From the NCBI RefSeq assembly GCF_007860075.1, contig NZ_SJPP01000002.1, forward strand, positions 248,001 through 312,000: a stretch of DNA of 64,000 nucleotides. The letters are read 5' to 3'. Shown here one piece after another: positions 18,822 through 28,014 of the stretch (the stretch's first letter is position 1; each line of letters opens with the position of its first letter). Made by a program: the position numbers and the translations under genes. Source of the DNA: Symmachiella macrocystis (GTDB lineage Bacteria; Planctomycetota; Planctomycetia; Planctomycetales; Planctomycetaceae). The notes under the pieces are model-generated. The model saw only the letters and a program-made list of their open reading frames with translations. It had not been told where the DNA came from and did not search any database.

Positions 18822-20023
18822 AATACGTCGATGAATTTCGCGATCCCACAACTGCAAGGCAACTCGTCGCCGAAATCCGTAGAACGGCCACTCAACGATG
18901 GGTTTTGATGGAAGTTTGCGGCGGACAGACGCACGGTTTACTGCGGCACGGGATCGAATCGGAACTTCGCGATACGGTCGAATTGATTCATGGACCCGGT
19001 TGCCCCGTTTGCGTCACGCCGATAGCTGCGATTGATTTCGCACAGGAATTGGCGATGCGCGACAATGTGGTCGTTGCCAGTTTTGGCGATATGCTTCGCG
19101 TTCCAGGAAGTCGCAATTCACTGTTGAACGTGCGCGGCGCTGGTGGGCATTTGAAAATTGTGTATTCCCCTCTCGACGCGGTGACATTCGCGCAGCAACA
19201 TCCCGATCAGCAGGTCGTTTTTTTTGCCGTAGGTTTTGAGACAACCGCTCCGGCGACAGCCCTGGCGGTTTTACAGGCGGAGCGGCTGAATCTGAGTAAC
19301 TTCTCGCTGCTGGTTTCGCATGTCCGAGTCCAGCCGGCGATGGAAGAGTTAATGGATTCGCCCGATAATCGTGTGCAGGCATTTCTCGCGGCGGGCCATG
19401 TTTGCACGATTACCGGTTTTGCCTCTTACGATGCATTCGTGCGACGTTATAAGGTGCCGGTGGTCGTCACGGGATTTGAACCGATTGATCTGTTGGAGGG
19501 CATCCTCGAATGCATACGCCAACTTGAAACTGGACGTAAGAAGGTTTCAAATCGATACGCTCGTAGTGTCAGCCGCGCGGGAAATCTCTCTGCTCAAGAC
19601 GTGGTTACCCAAGTCTACGAGATCGACGACCGCCCTTGGCGAGGTTTTGGGACGATCCCTTGCGGTGGCTACAGTCTCCGGTCGGAATATCGTCGATTCG
19701 ATGCCGAGAAACGATTTGGCCATGTCTCTTTGCACTCACAACTTCCGATCCTTGGGGATGAAGTGTGCCGCGCTGCTGATGTTCTGGCGGGGCGTTTGCG
19801 GCCGACCGCATGTCCGGAGTTCGGGACAGCCTGTACGCCGGAGTCGCCACTGGGAGCACCGATGGTCTCATCCGAGGGGGCGTGTGCAGCCTATTACCAG
19901 TATGACTCTGCTGGGCGCGCACCATCTTTTAGCCAAACCCAATCCGAAAAAAGTACCTCTGCCTCTCCCAGCAGCAGCAGTTCGGACGTCTCCACAGTTG
20001 AGACAGGAGCCTCCACGAAATGA
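18818..20023 (+). CDS. hypD: Hydrogenase formation protein HypD, with Ser-rich C-terminal tail
   Basis: 401 residues from a GTG overlapping the hypC stop. Motifs: LMEVCGGQTHGLLRHGI, HGPGCPVCVTPI, FAVGFETTAPATAL and a C-terminal [4Fe-4S] region (GTIPCGGY, CRAADVLAGRLRPTACPEFGTACTPESPLGAPMVSSEGACAAYY). It scaffolds assembly of the Fe(CN)2CO group. Residues after about 360 form an unusual low-complexity tail (SPSSSSSDVSTVETGASTK) not needed by the family. The stop overlaps the hypE start (ATGA). Confidence 0.95.
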   Translation: MKYVDEFRDPTTARQLVAEIRRTATQRWVLMEVCGGQTHGLLRHGIESELRDTVELIHGPGCPVCVTPIAAIDFAQELAMRDNVVVASFGDMLRVPGSRNSLLNVRGAGGHLKIVYSPLDAVTFAQQHPDQQVVFFAVGFETTAPATALAVLQAERLNLSNFSLLVSHVRVQPAMEELMDSPDNRVQAFLAAGHVCTITGFASYDAFVRRYKVPVVVTGFEPIDLLEGILECIRQLETGRKKVSNRYARSVSRAGNLSAQDVVTQVYEIDDRPWRGFGTIPCGGYSLRSEYRRFDAEKRFGHVSLHSQLPILGDEVCRAADVLAGRLRPTACPEFGTACTPESPLGAPMVSSEGACAAYYQYDSAGRAPSFSQTQSEKSTSASPSSSSSDVSTVETGASTK

Positions 20024-21078
20024 GTGATCCTGCCTGGCAAATGTATTGTCCGATACCGCTTGATGAAAACGGCGCACGCATCACGCTGGCTCATGGGGAA
20101 GGTGCGCGATTGACGCGCCGATTAATCGAGGAGCATATACAACCCACCTTCGACTGTCCCGAATTGGCGAACCTTCCCGACGCGGCGCACATCGTGACGG
20201 ACACCCGCCGCTTGGCCGTGACAACCGATTGTTTTGTCGTCTCGCCATTATTTTTTCCTGGTGGCGATATCGGTTCGCTTGCGGTGCACGGGGCAGTCAA
20301 CGACCTTGCGGTTTCCGGTGCGCGACCGCGTTGGTTAACGCTCTCGCTGATCATCGAAGAAGGTCTGCCACTAGCGGTGTTAGACTGCATTCTCAAAAGT
20401 GTCGCTAACACCGCAAAAAAATGTTGCGTCTCGGTAGTTACGGGTGATACCAAAGTTGTTCCCTGTGGGACCGCCGACGGTCTGTTTCTCAACACAACGG
20501 CTATTGGAGAACTCGTCGATCCTGTACCACCAGGTCCACAGTCGATCCAAACCGGTGATCGACTCATCGTTTCCGGACCAGTCGGTCGACATGGCATTGC
20601 AGTACTGTGCGCCCGAGAAGAACTTGAGTTCGATCCGCCCCCTTCTAGCGATTCCGCTTCGCTGATCGATTCCGTTACCGCTCTGCGTCAAGCAGTCGGT
20701 CCCAACGTTCGAGCCATCCGCGATGCCACCCGCGGCGGTGTTTCGGCAGTGCTGCACGAATGGGCCGCTGCTTGCGATTTGACAATGTGTCTTCGCGAAG
20801 CTGATATTCCCACAAGCAACGACATCCGTGGGGCTTGTGAGCTACTTGGGCTTGATCCATTACACGTCGCCAATGAAGGAACGTTCGTAGCCGCCATCGC
20901 AGCGGAGGCGGCAGATGATGCCGTTAAAGCGTTGCAGTTACAACCTCAAACCCAGCATGCCACCATCATCGGCGAGGCGACAGACCGTCAAATCGCCCCC
21001 GTGACGATTTATCGCACGTTGGGTCGCGAGCAGCCTCTCGACGAACCCGCCGGTGCCGCATTGCCGCGAATTTGTTGA
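20020..21078 (+). CDS. hypE: Hydrogenase expression/formation protein HypE
   Basis: 352 residues of the AIR-synthase-like fold: LAHGEGARLTRRLIEE, VTTDCFVVSPLFFPGGDIGSLAVHGAVNDLAVSGA, TGDTKVVPCG, IRDATRGGVSAVLHEWA. It ends PRIC, so the C-terminal Cys that carries the thiocarboxamide/thiocyanate is present. It dehydrates the carbamoyl group made by HypF to cyanide. This is the last gene of the operon. Confidence 0.95.
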   Translation: MSDPAWQMYCPIPLDENGARITLAHGEGARLTRRLIEEHIQPTFDCPELANLPDAAHIVTDTRRLAVTTDCFVVSPLFFPGGDIGSLAVHGAVNDLAVSGARPRWLTLSLIIEEGLPLAVLDCILKSVANTAKKCCVSVVTGDTKVVPCGTADGLFLNTTAIGELVDPVPPGPQSIQTGDRLIVSGPVGRHGIAVLCAREELEFDPPPSSDSASLIDSVTALRQAVGPNVRAIRDATRGGVSAVLHEWAAACDLTMCLREADIPTSNDIRGACELLGLDPLHVANEGTFVAAIAAEAADDAVKALQLQPQTQHATIIGEATDRQIAPVTIYRTLGREQPLDEPAGAALPRIC

Positions 21079-21214
21079 TCGCCGCTGATGCATACAAGAA
21101 ACTTCGGGATAGCCTGCGCTTTAATCTTTCATACTTGAACCGGGGGAGAGGTAAAACTATTCGCGGTTCCCAAACAAATGATGGCCGGAAGCCGTTAGGC
21201 AAAAGGAGGTTCGC

Positions 21215-21334
21215 GTGAAAAATAACTTGGAAGAACTGTCCGCGAAGATGATGGTCGCCAGCGGCCGAAATGATTTTAATTCGATAGGTTTTCGAGTAAA
21301 GCGCGCACGGGGAGTGCGTTTAGTAGAAACCTGA
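21215..21334 (+). CDS. Possible 39-residue small protein downstream of hypE
   Basis: An AAAGGAGG Shine-Dalgarno sequence ends 5 bases before a GTG at 21215. The frame encodes VKNNLEELSAKMMVASGRND...GVRLVET and stops at 21332. The ribosome-binding site is the best in the region, but the product is not recognised; it could be the surviving start of a decayed gene. Confidence 0.35.
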   Translation: MKNNLEELSAKMMVASGRNDFNSIGFRVKRARGVRLVET

Positions 21335-21901
21335 CCTGCAATGATTCACACTGCACGCACAGCCGTAAATGGCCGATGGTCGTGTCGAGTGCGATCGTCT
21401 CGTTTTTCGGCGGTGCATTCACTGCAAGATGTCGGCGGGGATTCTCGGAATAATAATGCGAGTGATGTTCGTTGTAGAAGCGATCAGCAACAACAGTGGA
21501 TGAATGAACTGGGACATCCGATACGAGTCTGTGATTGTCGTAACGCGTTGTCAAAATTGGGGAGAGTATAGTTTTTGTACTACGCCGGGATGGGGCGCAA
21601 CAAACCGGCGCCTCCAAACTGGGGTTTCGCGCGATGTTAACCATACAAGACACAATGACTCGTTGGGACTCACTGTGTTGTCTCCTTAAAAAAAGTCGAA
21701 CAGCGTCTCAACCGCTCTACTGAATGCCCGCGGCCAAATGAATTTTGCCCCGCGTGTTCTCAGGCCAAAAAAGCTCAGATGAATAAATTCACCCTTGGCA
21801 TTTCGGCACTGCCTGCAGCACATCAAGCACTGCGCAACACCTTTTTCTTTAAGTATTGCCGAACCTTACCACGCTTAATTCACGGTTGGCGCACAGTAGC
21901 G
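21335..21901. other. Gap between hypE region and V-ATPase 3' end; no gene recognised
   Basis: A 125-codon reverse frame (21276-21653) contains NEHHSHYYSENPRRHLAVN, which has the look of transposase-like debris, but no family can be assigned. The rest shows no coding signal, and frames reaching past 21902 are antisense to the ATPase A subunit gene. Confidence 0.4.
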
Positions 21902-23728
21902 TCAAGTGCTCACCGCCGGGTCTTCGGCTGGTTTCGCTTGGCCAGAAATCGCTGTCTGCTCCAATTCATGAATTTGATCCCAAAGTTGTTTGTAGGGTTG
22001 AGAGTTCCACTCAGCGTAATTCAGGTTCTTAAACAGTCCGGTCAGTCGCGTAAAGTACTCTCGGATCTGCTCCTTGTCGGTGAACTCATAACTTCGATTT
22101 ATCAGTCGGCGGAGGAGTTGGAACGACCCCTTTTGTCGCTCCGTGGATACGGAGACATCCACTGGATCGAACGCATCTTGCTGCAAGAAAACCATGTCGA
22201 GAAAAGTGGCCCGCTGGTAGTCCAGAAAATCGTCGAGAGTGACTCCTTCTTCTCCAGTGACTTGCATCATCTGATACACGCTGTCACCACGATGGAGGAG
22301 TTCAGTCATCTGTTTTACAGAGTCCGTCCAACGGGGATCGAGTTCGCGGTCGAGTTGAGGGCCGAGTTGATCCAGGTACCGCGACCATGACAGCAGCGGA
22401 TCGACAGCGGGATAGAATCGCTTATAGGCCCGCTCCGATGACAAGCCGAGAAAACATTTCACGGCCCCGAGTGTCGATTGGGTCACGGGTTCCTCAAAAT
22501 TGCCGCCTGCCGGCGATACAGTGCCGATCATGGTGAGACTGCCTTCGCTGCCGTCGTTGGTCCGCAGCAATCCTGCTCGTTCATAAACACTCTTGACGGA
22601 TGAATCCAGATACGCGGGAAATGCCTCTTCACCGGGGATTTCCTCTAGCCGGCCCGATGTCTCTCGCATGGCTTGCGCCCAGCGTGACGTCGAGTCGGCA
22701 ATCAGAAGCACATTCAGACCCATTTGACGGTAGTATTCCCCCAGCGTGATTCCCATGTAGATCGAGGCCTCGCGCGCAGCGACCGGCATCGATGAGGTGT
22801 TGCAGATAATTATTGTACGGTCGATCAGTTTTCCGCCGCTGCGGGGATCTTCCATGGTGGAAAACTCCGTGACCGTCTCCAGAACTTCGCCCGCCCGTTC
22901 TCCGCACGCTACGACGATCACAATATCCACGTCGGAGTAACGTGCAATCAATCCTTGCAACACAGTTTTTCCGGCACCGAACGGGCCAGGAATACAGGCT
23001 GTACCGCCGCGGGCAATCGGAAAGAAGGTATCAATCAGCCGCGTGGTGGTCGTCAATCGCTCGGTAGGGAACTGACGTTCACACAGTCGTTGCCGCAGCA
23101 AACCTGCGGGCAGAGCACGGCGAACAGGCCAAGATTGCTGCATCGTCAGATCCCGTTCGCGGCCCCGCCGATCGCGGACCCGGGCGATCGTTTCATCAAT
23201 ACGATAGTTGCCCTTGCCGATCCACAACAATTCGAATTCCTCCCGCTCGGCGAACGGCACCATGATTTTATGCGTGATGCGACGTTCGGGCACTGTGCCA
23301 ATCACGTCTCCGGCGAACAGTCGGTCACCTTCGGAACACGACGGCTCAAACGTCCACTGTGTATCCACGGGTAGGGCGGGCACCGTGCTACCGCGATGCA
23401 GAAAAAAACCATCGCGTTCCGCCAACTGATGCAATGGGTTCTGCAGCCCGTCGTAAATGGTTCCCAACAGGCCGGGTCCCAACACCGCCGAGAGCATATG
23501 CTTCGTCAATTCGACGGAGTCTCCAATCCGAACACCTTGCGTTTCCTCAAAGACCTGCATGTCCGCGACTTTGCCGTAGACCCGCAGTACTTCGGACTTC
23601 AAACGGTCCTCGCCGACATTGATGTAGGCGACTTCGTTTTTCATGATCGGTCCGTCGGACTCGATCGATACGATGTTGCCGGCGACGCCGGTCACGTGGG
23701 CGTTAAAACTTGAGCGTGGCATAGTCAC
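21902..23728 (-). CDS. atpA: V-type ATPase catalytic subunit A
   Basis: 608 residues, the usual length. P-loop GPFGAGKT at 248-255 inside the A-type signature, non-homologous region about 115-200, and the nucleotide-site motifs ACGERAGEVLE and LLIADSTSRWAQAMRE. It is the ATP-hydrolysing subunit of the V1 head. A second ATG (MPRSS) two codons in is equally possible. It is the last gene of a seven-gene leftward cluster and overlaps the DUF2764 gene by 26 bp. Confidence 0.95.
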   Translation of the reverse strand: MTMPRSSFNAHVTGVAGNIVSIESDGPIMKNEVAYINVGEDRLKSEVLRVYGKVADMQVFEETQGVRIGDSVELTKHMLSAVLGPGLLGTIYDGLQNPLHQLAERDGFFLHRGSTVPALPVDTQWTFEPSCSEGDRLFAGDVIGTVPERRITHKIMVPFAEREEFELLWIGKGNYRIDETIARVRDRRGRERDLTMQQSWPVRRALPAGLLRQRLCERQFPTERLTTTTRLIDTFFPIARGGTACIPGPFGAGKTVLQGLIARYSDVDIVIVVACGERAGEVLETVTEFSTMEDPRSGGKLIDRTIIICNTSSMPVAAREASIYMGITLGEYYRQMGLNVLLIADSTSRWAQAMRETSGRLEEIPGEEAFPAYLDSSVKSVYERAGLLRTNDGSEGSLTMIGTVSPAGGNFEEPVTQSTLGAVKCFLGLSSERAYKRFYPAVDPLLSWSRYLDQLGPQLDRELDPRWTDSVKQMTELLHRGDSVYQMMQVTGEEGVTLDDFLDYQRATFLDMVFLQQDAFDPVDVSVSTERQKGSFQLLRRLINRSYEFTDKEQIREYFTRLTGLFKNLNYAEWNSQPYKQLWDQIHELEQTAISGQAKPAEDPAVST

Positions 23729-24365
23729 CCAAAGTCTCCTCGATCAATTGGTCAAAACGAGCCCGACCGGCCTCGATGCTGCGGCTTGTCCAGCGGTCGA
23801 CAATGGACCATCGCGCTAGGTAGAGCAATACCGCCTCGAAAGAAAATGTGAAGTTGGCTGCCATGCGGCGGCGAAATTCCCATGTGCACTCAAACAAGAT
23901 ACGTTCGGCTTCGACGGCGTTTCCCACCAGCATTTGTTCATTGAAATTCTCGATCCAGGGATAGCGTGGCCGCATACCGAACTGCGGTTCCTGCCAATGA
24001 CGACGGATTGGCTCAACCAACGGCCCCACACCCGCGGGCGGACCCTCTCCGCTGCGGCGACGACGTAACGCGGCTACGATGGTTCGTAAATTAATGCGGT
24101 GTTCCACGATCTCCCACACCAGGGGGTGGAGGATCCGCCGCCTCAGTTGCTCGTAGCGGCGGACGACCTGTTCATCCGTTTGGTCCGTGGGTTGCCGGTC
24201 CCAGGCGAGGAAGTCCGACAGTTGTTGTAGAGTTTTAGCATCGTCGTCACGCAGCATCGACAGCCGCTGCTCCAACCGCAATCGCGTGATGGGCGGGCGC
24301 GGCACATCAAAATGAGGCGGCAGGTGCGGCAGGCTGGCGATGAGTGTGTAATAAGCCACGAACAA
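23703..24365 (-). CDS. DUF2764-type V-ATPase-associated protein
   Basis: 220 residues beginning MFVAYYTLIASLPHLPPHF, the DUF2764 signature start. It is helical and charged with no membrane segment. In Chlamydia and other bacteria with the short V-type ATPase a DUF2764 gene lies between E and A, as here. Its place suggests a stand-in for the missing stalk subunit C, which is inference. It starts 12 bp after the end of atpE. Confidence 0.85.
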   Translation of the reverse strand: MFVAYYTLIASLPHLPPHFDVPRPPITRLRLEQRLSMLRDDDAKTLQQLSDFLAWDRQPTDQTDEQVVRRYEQLRRRILHPLVWEIVEHRINLRTIVAALRRRRSGEGPPAGVGPLVEPIRRHWQEPQFGMRPRYPWIENFNEQMLVGNAVEAERILFECTWEFRRRMAANFTFSFEAVLLYLARWSIVDRWTSRSIEAGRARFDQLIEETLGDYATLKF

Positions 24366-24377
24366 GTCCCTAGGAAT

Positions 24378-25034
24378 TCACTGCTGAATGATGGCACGAA
24401 GTTTTGGTGACAGATGTTTGAGCAAATAATGCGTGAGCGTATCGGTGGTCAGATCAATTTCCACATCTTCGTCGACGATCTGCACGCGGACACCCGGCAC
24501 ATTGGAATCGGCAGTTTCAAACATTAATCCTTCACGCAGAGCTTCGCCGCCAAGGGACAGCACAAACTGATTCAGGCCGTCGTCATCCAGCGACGGTGCC
24601 GACTCTCTACCAGGGGAGTCGGCATTCAGCAATAAGACGTTCTGTGGGCCCGCGGATTCCGCCGGAACGGCGCAGCGGGCGATTTCCAGGATCAACTGTT
24701 TGAGAAAATCGGTATCATGCAAAGTGTGCCCTACAAGGTTTCGCAGCTTGCGGACAAAATCCTCCCTCAACTCATCGGTCAAGCTATGTGTGGCGTCGCG
24801 ACAGGCCAAACGGATGGCGTCTTCGGCGGCGGCGCGCGTGCGGCCAGCGTCGCTAGTGGCCTTGGCGACGATTTCATCCGCTTCCCGTCGGGCATCGTCC
24901 AGTGTTTGCGCCGCTTGTCGGCGGGCTGCCGCAATCAACCCGTCAGCTTCTCCTTGCCCCTTGGCGATACCCTCTTTATGTAGTCGGTCGATCAATTGTT
25001 GCACGCCGGACGATTCGGTCGTATCAGAACTCAT
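24378..25034 (-). CDS. atpE: V-type ATPase peripheral stalk subunit E
   Basis: 218 residues. The N-terminal half is a long alanine-rich helix (LIDRLHKEGIAKGQGEADGLIAAARRQAAQTLDDARREADEIVAKA), typical of the E-subunit coiled coil; the C-terminal part is the globular head-binding domain (RVQIVDEDVEIDLTTDTLTHYLLKHLSPKLRAI). It forms the stator linking V1 to V0. Confidence 0.85.
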   Translation of the reverse strand: MSSDTTESSGVQQLIDRLHKEGIAKGQGEADGLIAAARRQAAQTLDDARREADEIVAKATSDAGRTRAAAEDAIRLACRDATHSLTDELREDFVRKLRNLVGHTLHDTDFLKQLILEIARCAVPAESAGPQNVLLLNADSPGRESAPSLDDDGLNQFVLSLGGEALREGLMFETADSNVPGVRVQIVDEDVEIDLTTDTLTHYLLKHLSPKLRAIIQQ

Positions 25035-25144
25035 GTGCTCCGTCTCCCAATGTAACTAACAATAGATTAGCGGCTCATTGTTGCGCGACAACTCCGGCGA
25101 GGCTGCAGAGATCCGACGAGCACAGCCGTGCGTTGTATCCGATC

Positions 25145-25600
25145 TTAACCGTTAGCGCCGGGAATCCCACCGGCAATGACCAGCGCGAAGATAAAGGCAA
25201 AAACGGCGAAGCCTTCCACGATAGCGGCGGGAGCCGCCGAGAGGCCAAATATTTCCGGCTTGCTCTTGCTCGCGGTGATCGCCGAAGCACAGCAAAGCCC
25301 CTGGAACACCGCACTGAATAACAGAGCCGCTCCACAGAGGATACCCACAGCGAACAAGCCAGGGGCCGATTCGACGGTCGGCGTCCGATTGAGTGTAAAC
25401 ATAACGACGATCCCATAGATAATCTGCGACGACGGCAGAGCCGACAATCCCACCAACCTTCCGTAGCCGCTTTCCACATCGATCATCGCGCCGCAGGCCG
25501 CCTGGCCGGCGCGGGCGCAGCCCACGATGCTCCCGATAGCGCCCAACGCCGTGGGACCGTAGATCCCGGCCCAACCCAACATGATCCAGAACGTATCCAT
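25145..25600 (-). CDS. atpK: V-type ATPase rotor ring subunit K, with Na+-type ligand set
   Basis: 151 residues with four hydrophobic helices (two fused hairpins). The start ATG at 25600 overlaps the stop of the I gene (TAATG); a longer frame from a TTG at 25660 runs into that gene. The ion site reads Leu55-Pro-Ser-Ser58-Gln59 in helix 2, Gln100 in helix 3 and Glu129 in helix 4. These match the Na+ ligands of the Enterococcus hirae NtpK ring (Leu61, Thr64, Gln65, Gln110, Glu139) with Ser for Thr. This suggests Na+ as coupling ion. Confidence 0.9.
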   Translation of the reverse strand: MDTFWIMLGWAGIYGPTALGAIGSIVGCARAGQAACGAMIDVESGYGRLVGLSALPSSQIIYGIVVMFTLNRTPTVESAPGLFAVGILCGAALLFSAVFQGLCCASAITASKSKPEIFGLSAAPAAIVEGFAVFAFIFALVIAGGIPGANG

Positions 25601-27399
25601 TATGTCTCCGCTTTCTTTCTGAACGGTTGAAAGGGATGCCCTTCCTCGGTCAGGCTCCAATTGAAAAATTCGATGCAGTTCAGCCGCAAACCATGCACCA
25701 CGCCCCCCATCAGTCCCAGCAATAAGTTGATGCCGTGTCCGACTGCCAGAATCAACAACGCCAGCAAAACGCCAATCCCTCCGGAATCATAGGCACCTGC
25801 CGCCAAGCCGTTGAATGTGACCGCGAGTTGCGCGCTGGCCAAGCCCAAGGCGAACAATCGCAAATAACTCAGCGAATCACCAAAGGCCTTGGACAGATTC
25901 GCAAACTGCATCACTCCATCTAACAACCGCCGCAACTGAACTGTGATGCTCCAGGTCGCCGCAGGTCGTTCGCTGCTGAAAAGCAGCACCGCCACACCAC
26001 CAATGATCGCCACGGTCGTCCCGGCGTTCGCCAGAGGCTGGATTTTCGACATAGTTCCGGTTCCCGCCAGAAAGCCTCCCAGCATGATGCCGGCCCACCC
26101 CAAATGTCCCACACAGCGAAGTGACTTGCGGTGTCGCCAGGCGGAAATCATGTTGGCGAGGATCAAATGAGTTACGCCGATAGCAACCGCAATGACCATC
26201 ATTGCAGTCTGATTGCTCATCATCGGTTGGCCGTCGATCTTCACCCGCAGCGAGTCCAGCCACATACCGGACGGCGGTTCGACGCCACAATAACTGCCTA
26301 CGATCACACCATAAATGATTGTGGTGCTCACAATTCCCAACAGCAAATTACGCATCCGCCGGCCGGACCGATTGTGGCTCAATTTACGCCACGAAAACAG
26401 CAGCAGCCCCGCCATAATCAATCCATAACCGGCATCGGCCACAATCATGGCGAAAAACAGACTAAACGAAAAATACACAACCGTCGTCGGATCCCAGGCG
26501 TGGTAACCCGGCGTAATGTAAAACGTGACGCAGCCTTCAGCGCCGGCGATCCGTTCGGGATTCTTCAGTAACGTCGGAGGTGCCTCAGCAGCGGCGACTG
26601 GTTCGATCGTAACCGCTAATTGGTGCCGATCCGCGAAGTTCCGCACGTCTGCCGTCGCCTGATGCGGAACCCAGCCCTGCAGCGAAAAGACGGACCGATC
26701 GTCCAAAACCCCCTCGGCGGCCGCGGCTTGGGCGGCCTTGTCGTCGGCAGCATCCAAATCGTTTTTCAACAATTGCCGCCAGCGCGTCAACGCAATACGT
26801 TTCCAACTCAATTCCTCGAGTTCCTCTTGGACGGCTTCCAGACGCAACCGCAATTGCGATAATGGCCGGTGCTCCAATTCGATCGGCGTGAACGGAAAAT
26901 CCACCGGCAATTCGCTCGCAATGACGACAACATAGGCGTACCGATTGTCGCTATTCGCTAAGTGCCAGACGACGTCGTCGGGAAGCTCGGACATGCGATT
27001 CAACGGCACTTTATAAAACCAGAATTGTGGCTTGCCGACTGGGGCGGAGGCGGGCCACAAAAAATCGCCCCATGGCTCCAGGTCGGAAATCGCCTGATAC
27101 AGTTGGTCCAGTTCCACGGCCAACTGATCACGTTGCTCCTTGGCCGCCAGGACCTCGCGAATGACTGTTTCACGTTCAAATGCCGTGCGAGAAAAGATTT
27201 GCCGCCTTTGGTCCGGGCAGGCTTGTAAATACCGCAAAGCGTCGCGGGCCTCCCTGGAGACAAGTTCGGGCTGTTGCGGAGCGGTGCCCCGCAGGTTGAC
27301 CAGATGCATGCAGCCCAGTTGCTGCAGACCGTCAAGGACGTCTGCTTTCTGTCCGCTGGTGCCGTACACCGTCAATTTGTCCAACGCAACAATGGCCAT
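25600..27399 (-). CDS. atpI: V-type ATPase membrane subunit I
   Basis: 599 residues. The N-terminal cytosolic half (about 1-290) starts MAIVALDKLTVYGTSGQK and has two coiled-coil stretches. The C-terminal half has about seven membrane helices (for example VVYFSFSLFFAMIVADAGYGLIM) and SFGDSLSYLRLFALGLASAQLA, the helix with the key Arg facing the ring. It forms the ion half-channels. It ends one base into the start of atpK. Confidence 0.93.
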   Translation of the reverse strand: MAIVALDKLTVYGTSGQKADVLDGLQQLGCMHLVNLRGTAPQQPELVSREARDALRYLQACPDQRRQIFSRTAFERETVIREVLAAKEQRDQLAVELDQLYQAISDLEPWGDFLWPASAPVGKPQFWFYKVPLNRMSELPDDVVWHLANSDNRYAYVVVIASELPVDFPFTPIELEHRPLSQLRLRLEAVQEELEELSWKRIALTRWRQLLKNDLDAADDKAAQAAAAEGVLDDRSVFSLQGWVPHQATADVRNFADRHQLAVTIEPVAAAEAPPTLLKNPERIAGAEGCVTFYITPGYHAWDPTTVVYFSFSLFFAMIVADAGYGLIMAGLLLFSWRKLSHNRSGRRMRNLLLGIVSTTIIYGVIVGSYCGVEPPSGMWLDSLRVKIDGQPMMSNQTAMMVIAVAIGVTHLILANMISAWRHRKSLRCVGHLGWAGIMLGGFLAGTGTMSKIQPLANAGTTVAIIGGVAVLLFSSERPAATWSITVQLRRLLDGVMQFANLSKAFGDSLSYLRLFALGLASAQLAVTFNGLAAGAYDSGGIGVLLALLILAVGHGINLLLGLMGGVVHGLRLNCIEFFNWSLTEEGHPFQPFRKKAET

Positions 27400-27417
27400 C
27401 GTCTGATAATTCTTTCG

Positions 27418-28014
27418 TCAGTGACGTTTTCGTTTCGAGAGTTTCGACCGCACCACTGCGGCCCGCTCTTCGTCGGACAACGCGATTCGGATTCGTTTGA
27501 TGTTATCCTGTGCAGTCGGAATCAATACTTTTCCAAACAGATTGACTCGTTGCGTGATTTTTCGAACAGCTGCCCCCAATTTCTCGACGCGGGCTTGATG
27601 CACCTGAAACTGTACGCGTAATTTCGCTAGGTTTTCAAGATTGTCGACCAATTGATCCACCCAAAAGGGAAGCGTCAGTGCCGAGTAGGGCGACCGTTCG
27701 AACTCCATGTCGAGAACCAACGGTACATGCACGCCGACGACGTTTTCCTCGCCGATCGCCACTTCCCGCACGCGCACTAACGAGGACAGGTCGCAAGTTT
27801 GGAGGGTAGAACTGCCCAACAGCGGAAGCAAACGGTCTAGCGACTGTTGGTACTGATCGATCTCCTGCTGGGCCTGGGCTAATTGCTGGCACGACTGCTT
27901 CCACGCGCCCAACAATTGCTGCCGTTTGAGATCCAGTGAAGGCAAAAACCGACGAAACATAGCCAACTGGTCACGCTGTTGTTTGAGTGAGTTTTTATTC
28001 AGCGACAGTCTCAT
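27418..28014 (-). CDS. atpD: V-type ATPase central stalk subunit D
   Basis: 198 residues starting MRLSLNKNSLKQQRDQLAMF, two long antiparallel helices around a short central domain, as in the D rotor-shaft family. The C-terminal part (RRV-like ITQRVNLFGKVLIPTAQDNIKRIRIALSDEERAA) is the family signature. It overlaps the B gene by 4 bp. Confidence 0.9.
   Translation of the reverse strand: MRLSLNKNSLKQQRDQLAMFRRFLPSLDLKRQQLLGAWKQSCQQLAQAQQEIDQYQQSLDRLLPLLGSSTLQTCDLSSLVRVREVAIGEENVVGVHVPLVLDMEFERSPYSALTLPFWVDQLVDNLENLAKLRVQFQVHQARVEKLGAAVRKITQRVNLFGKVLIPTAQDNIKRIRIALSDEERAAVVRSKLSKRKRH

Noticed and set aside
21276-21653. 125-codon reverse frame as a gene
   Set aside because: It has no start context, both strands are open, and only a short NEHHSHYYSEN stretch looks transposase-like.
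23396-23713. Plus-strand frames across the V-ATPase genes
   Set aside because: They are shadows of atpA, atpI and atpB, which show full-length conserved motifs.
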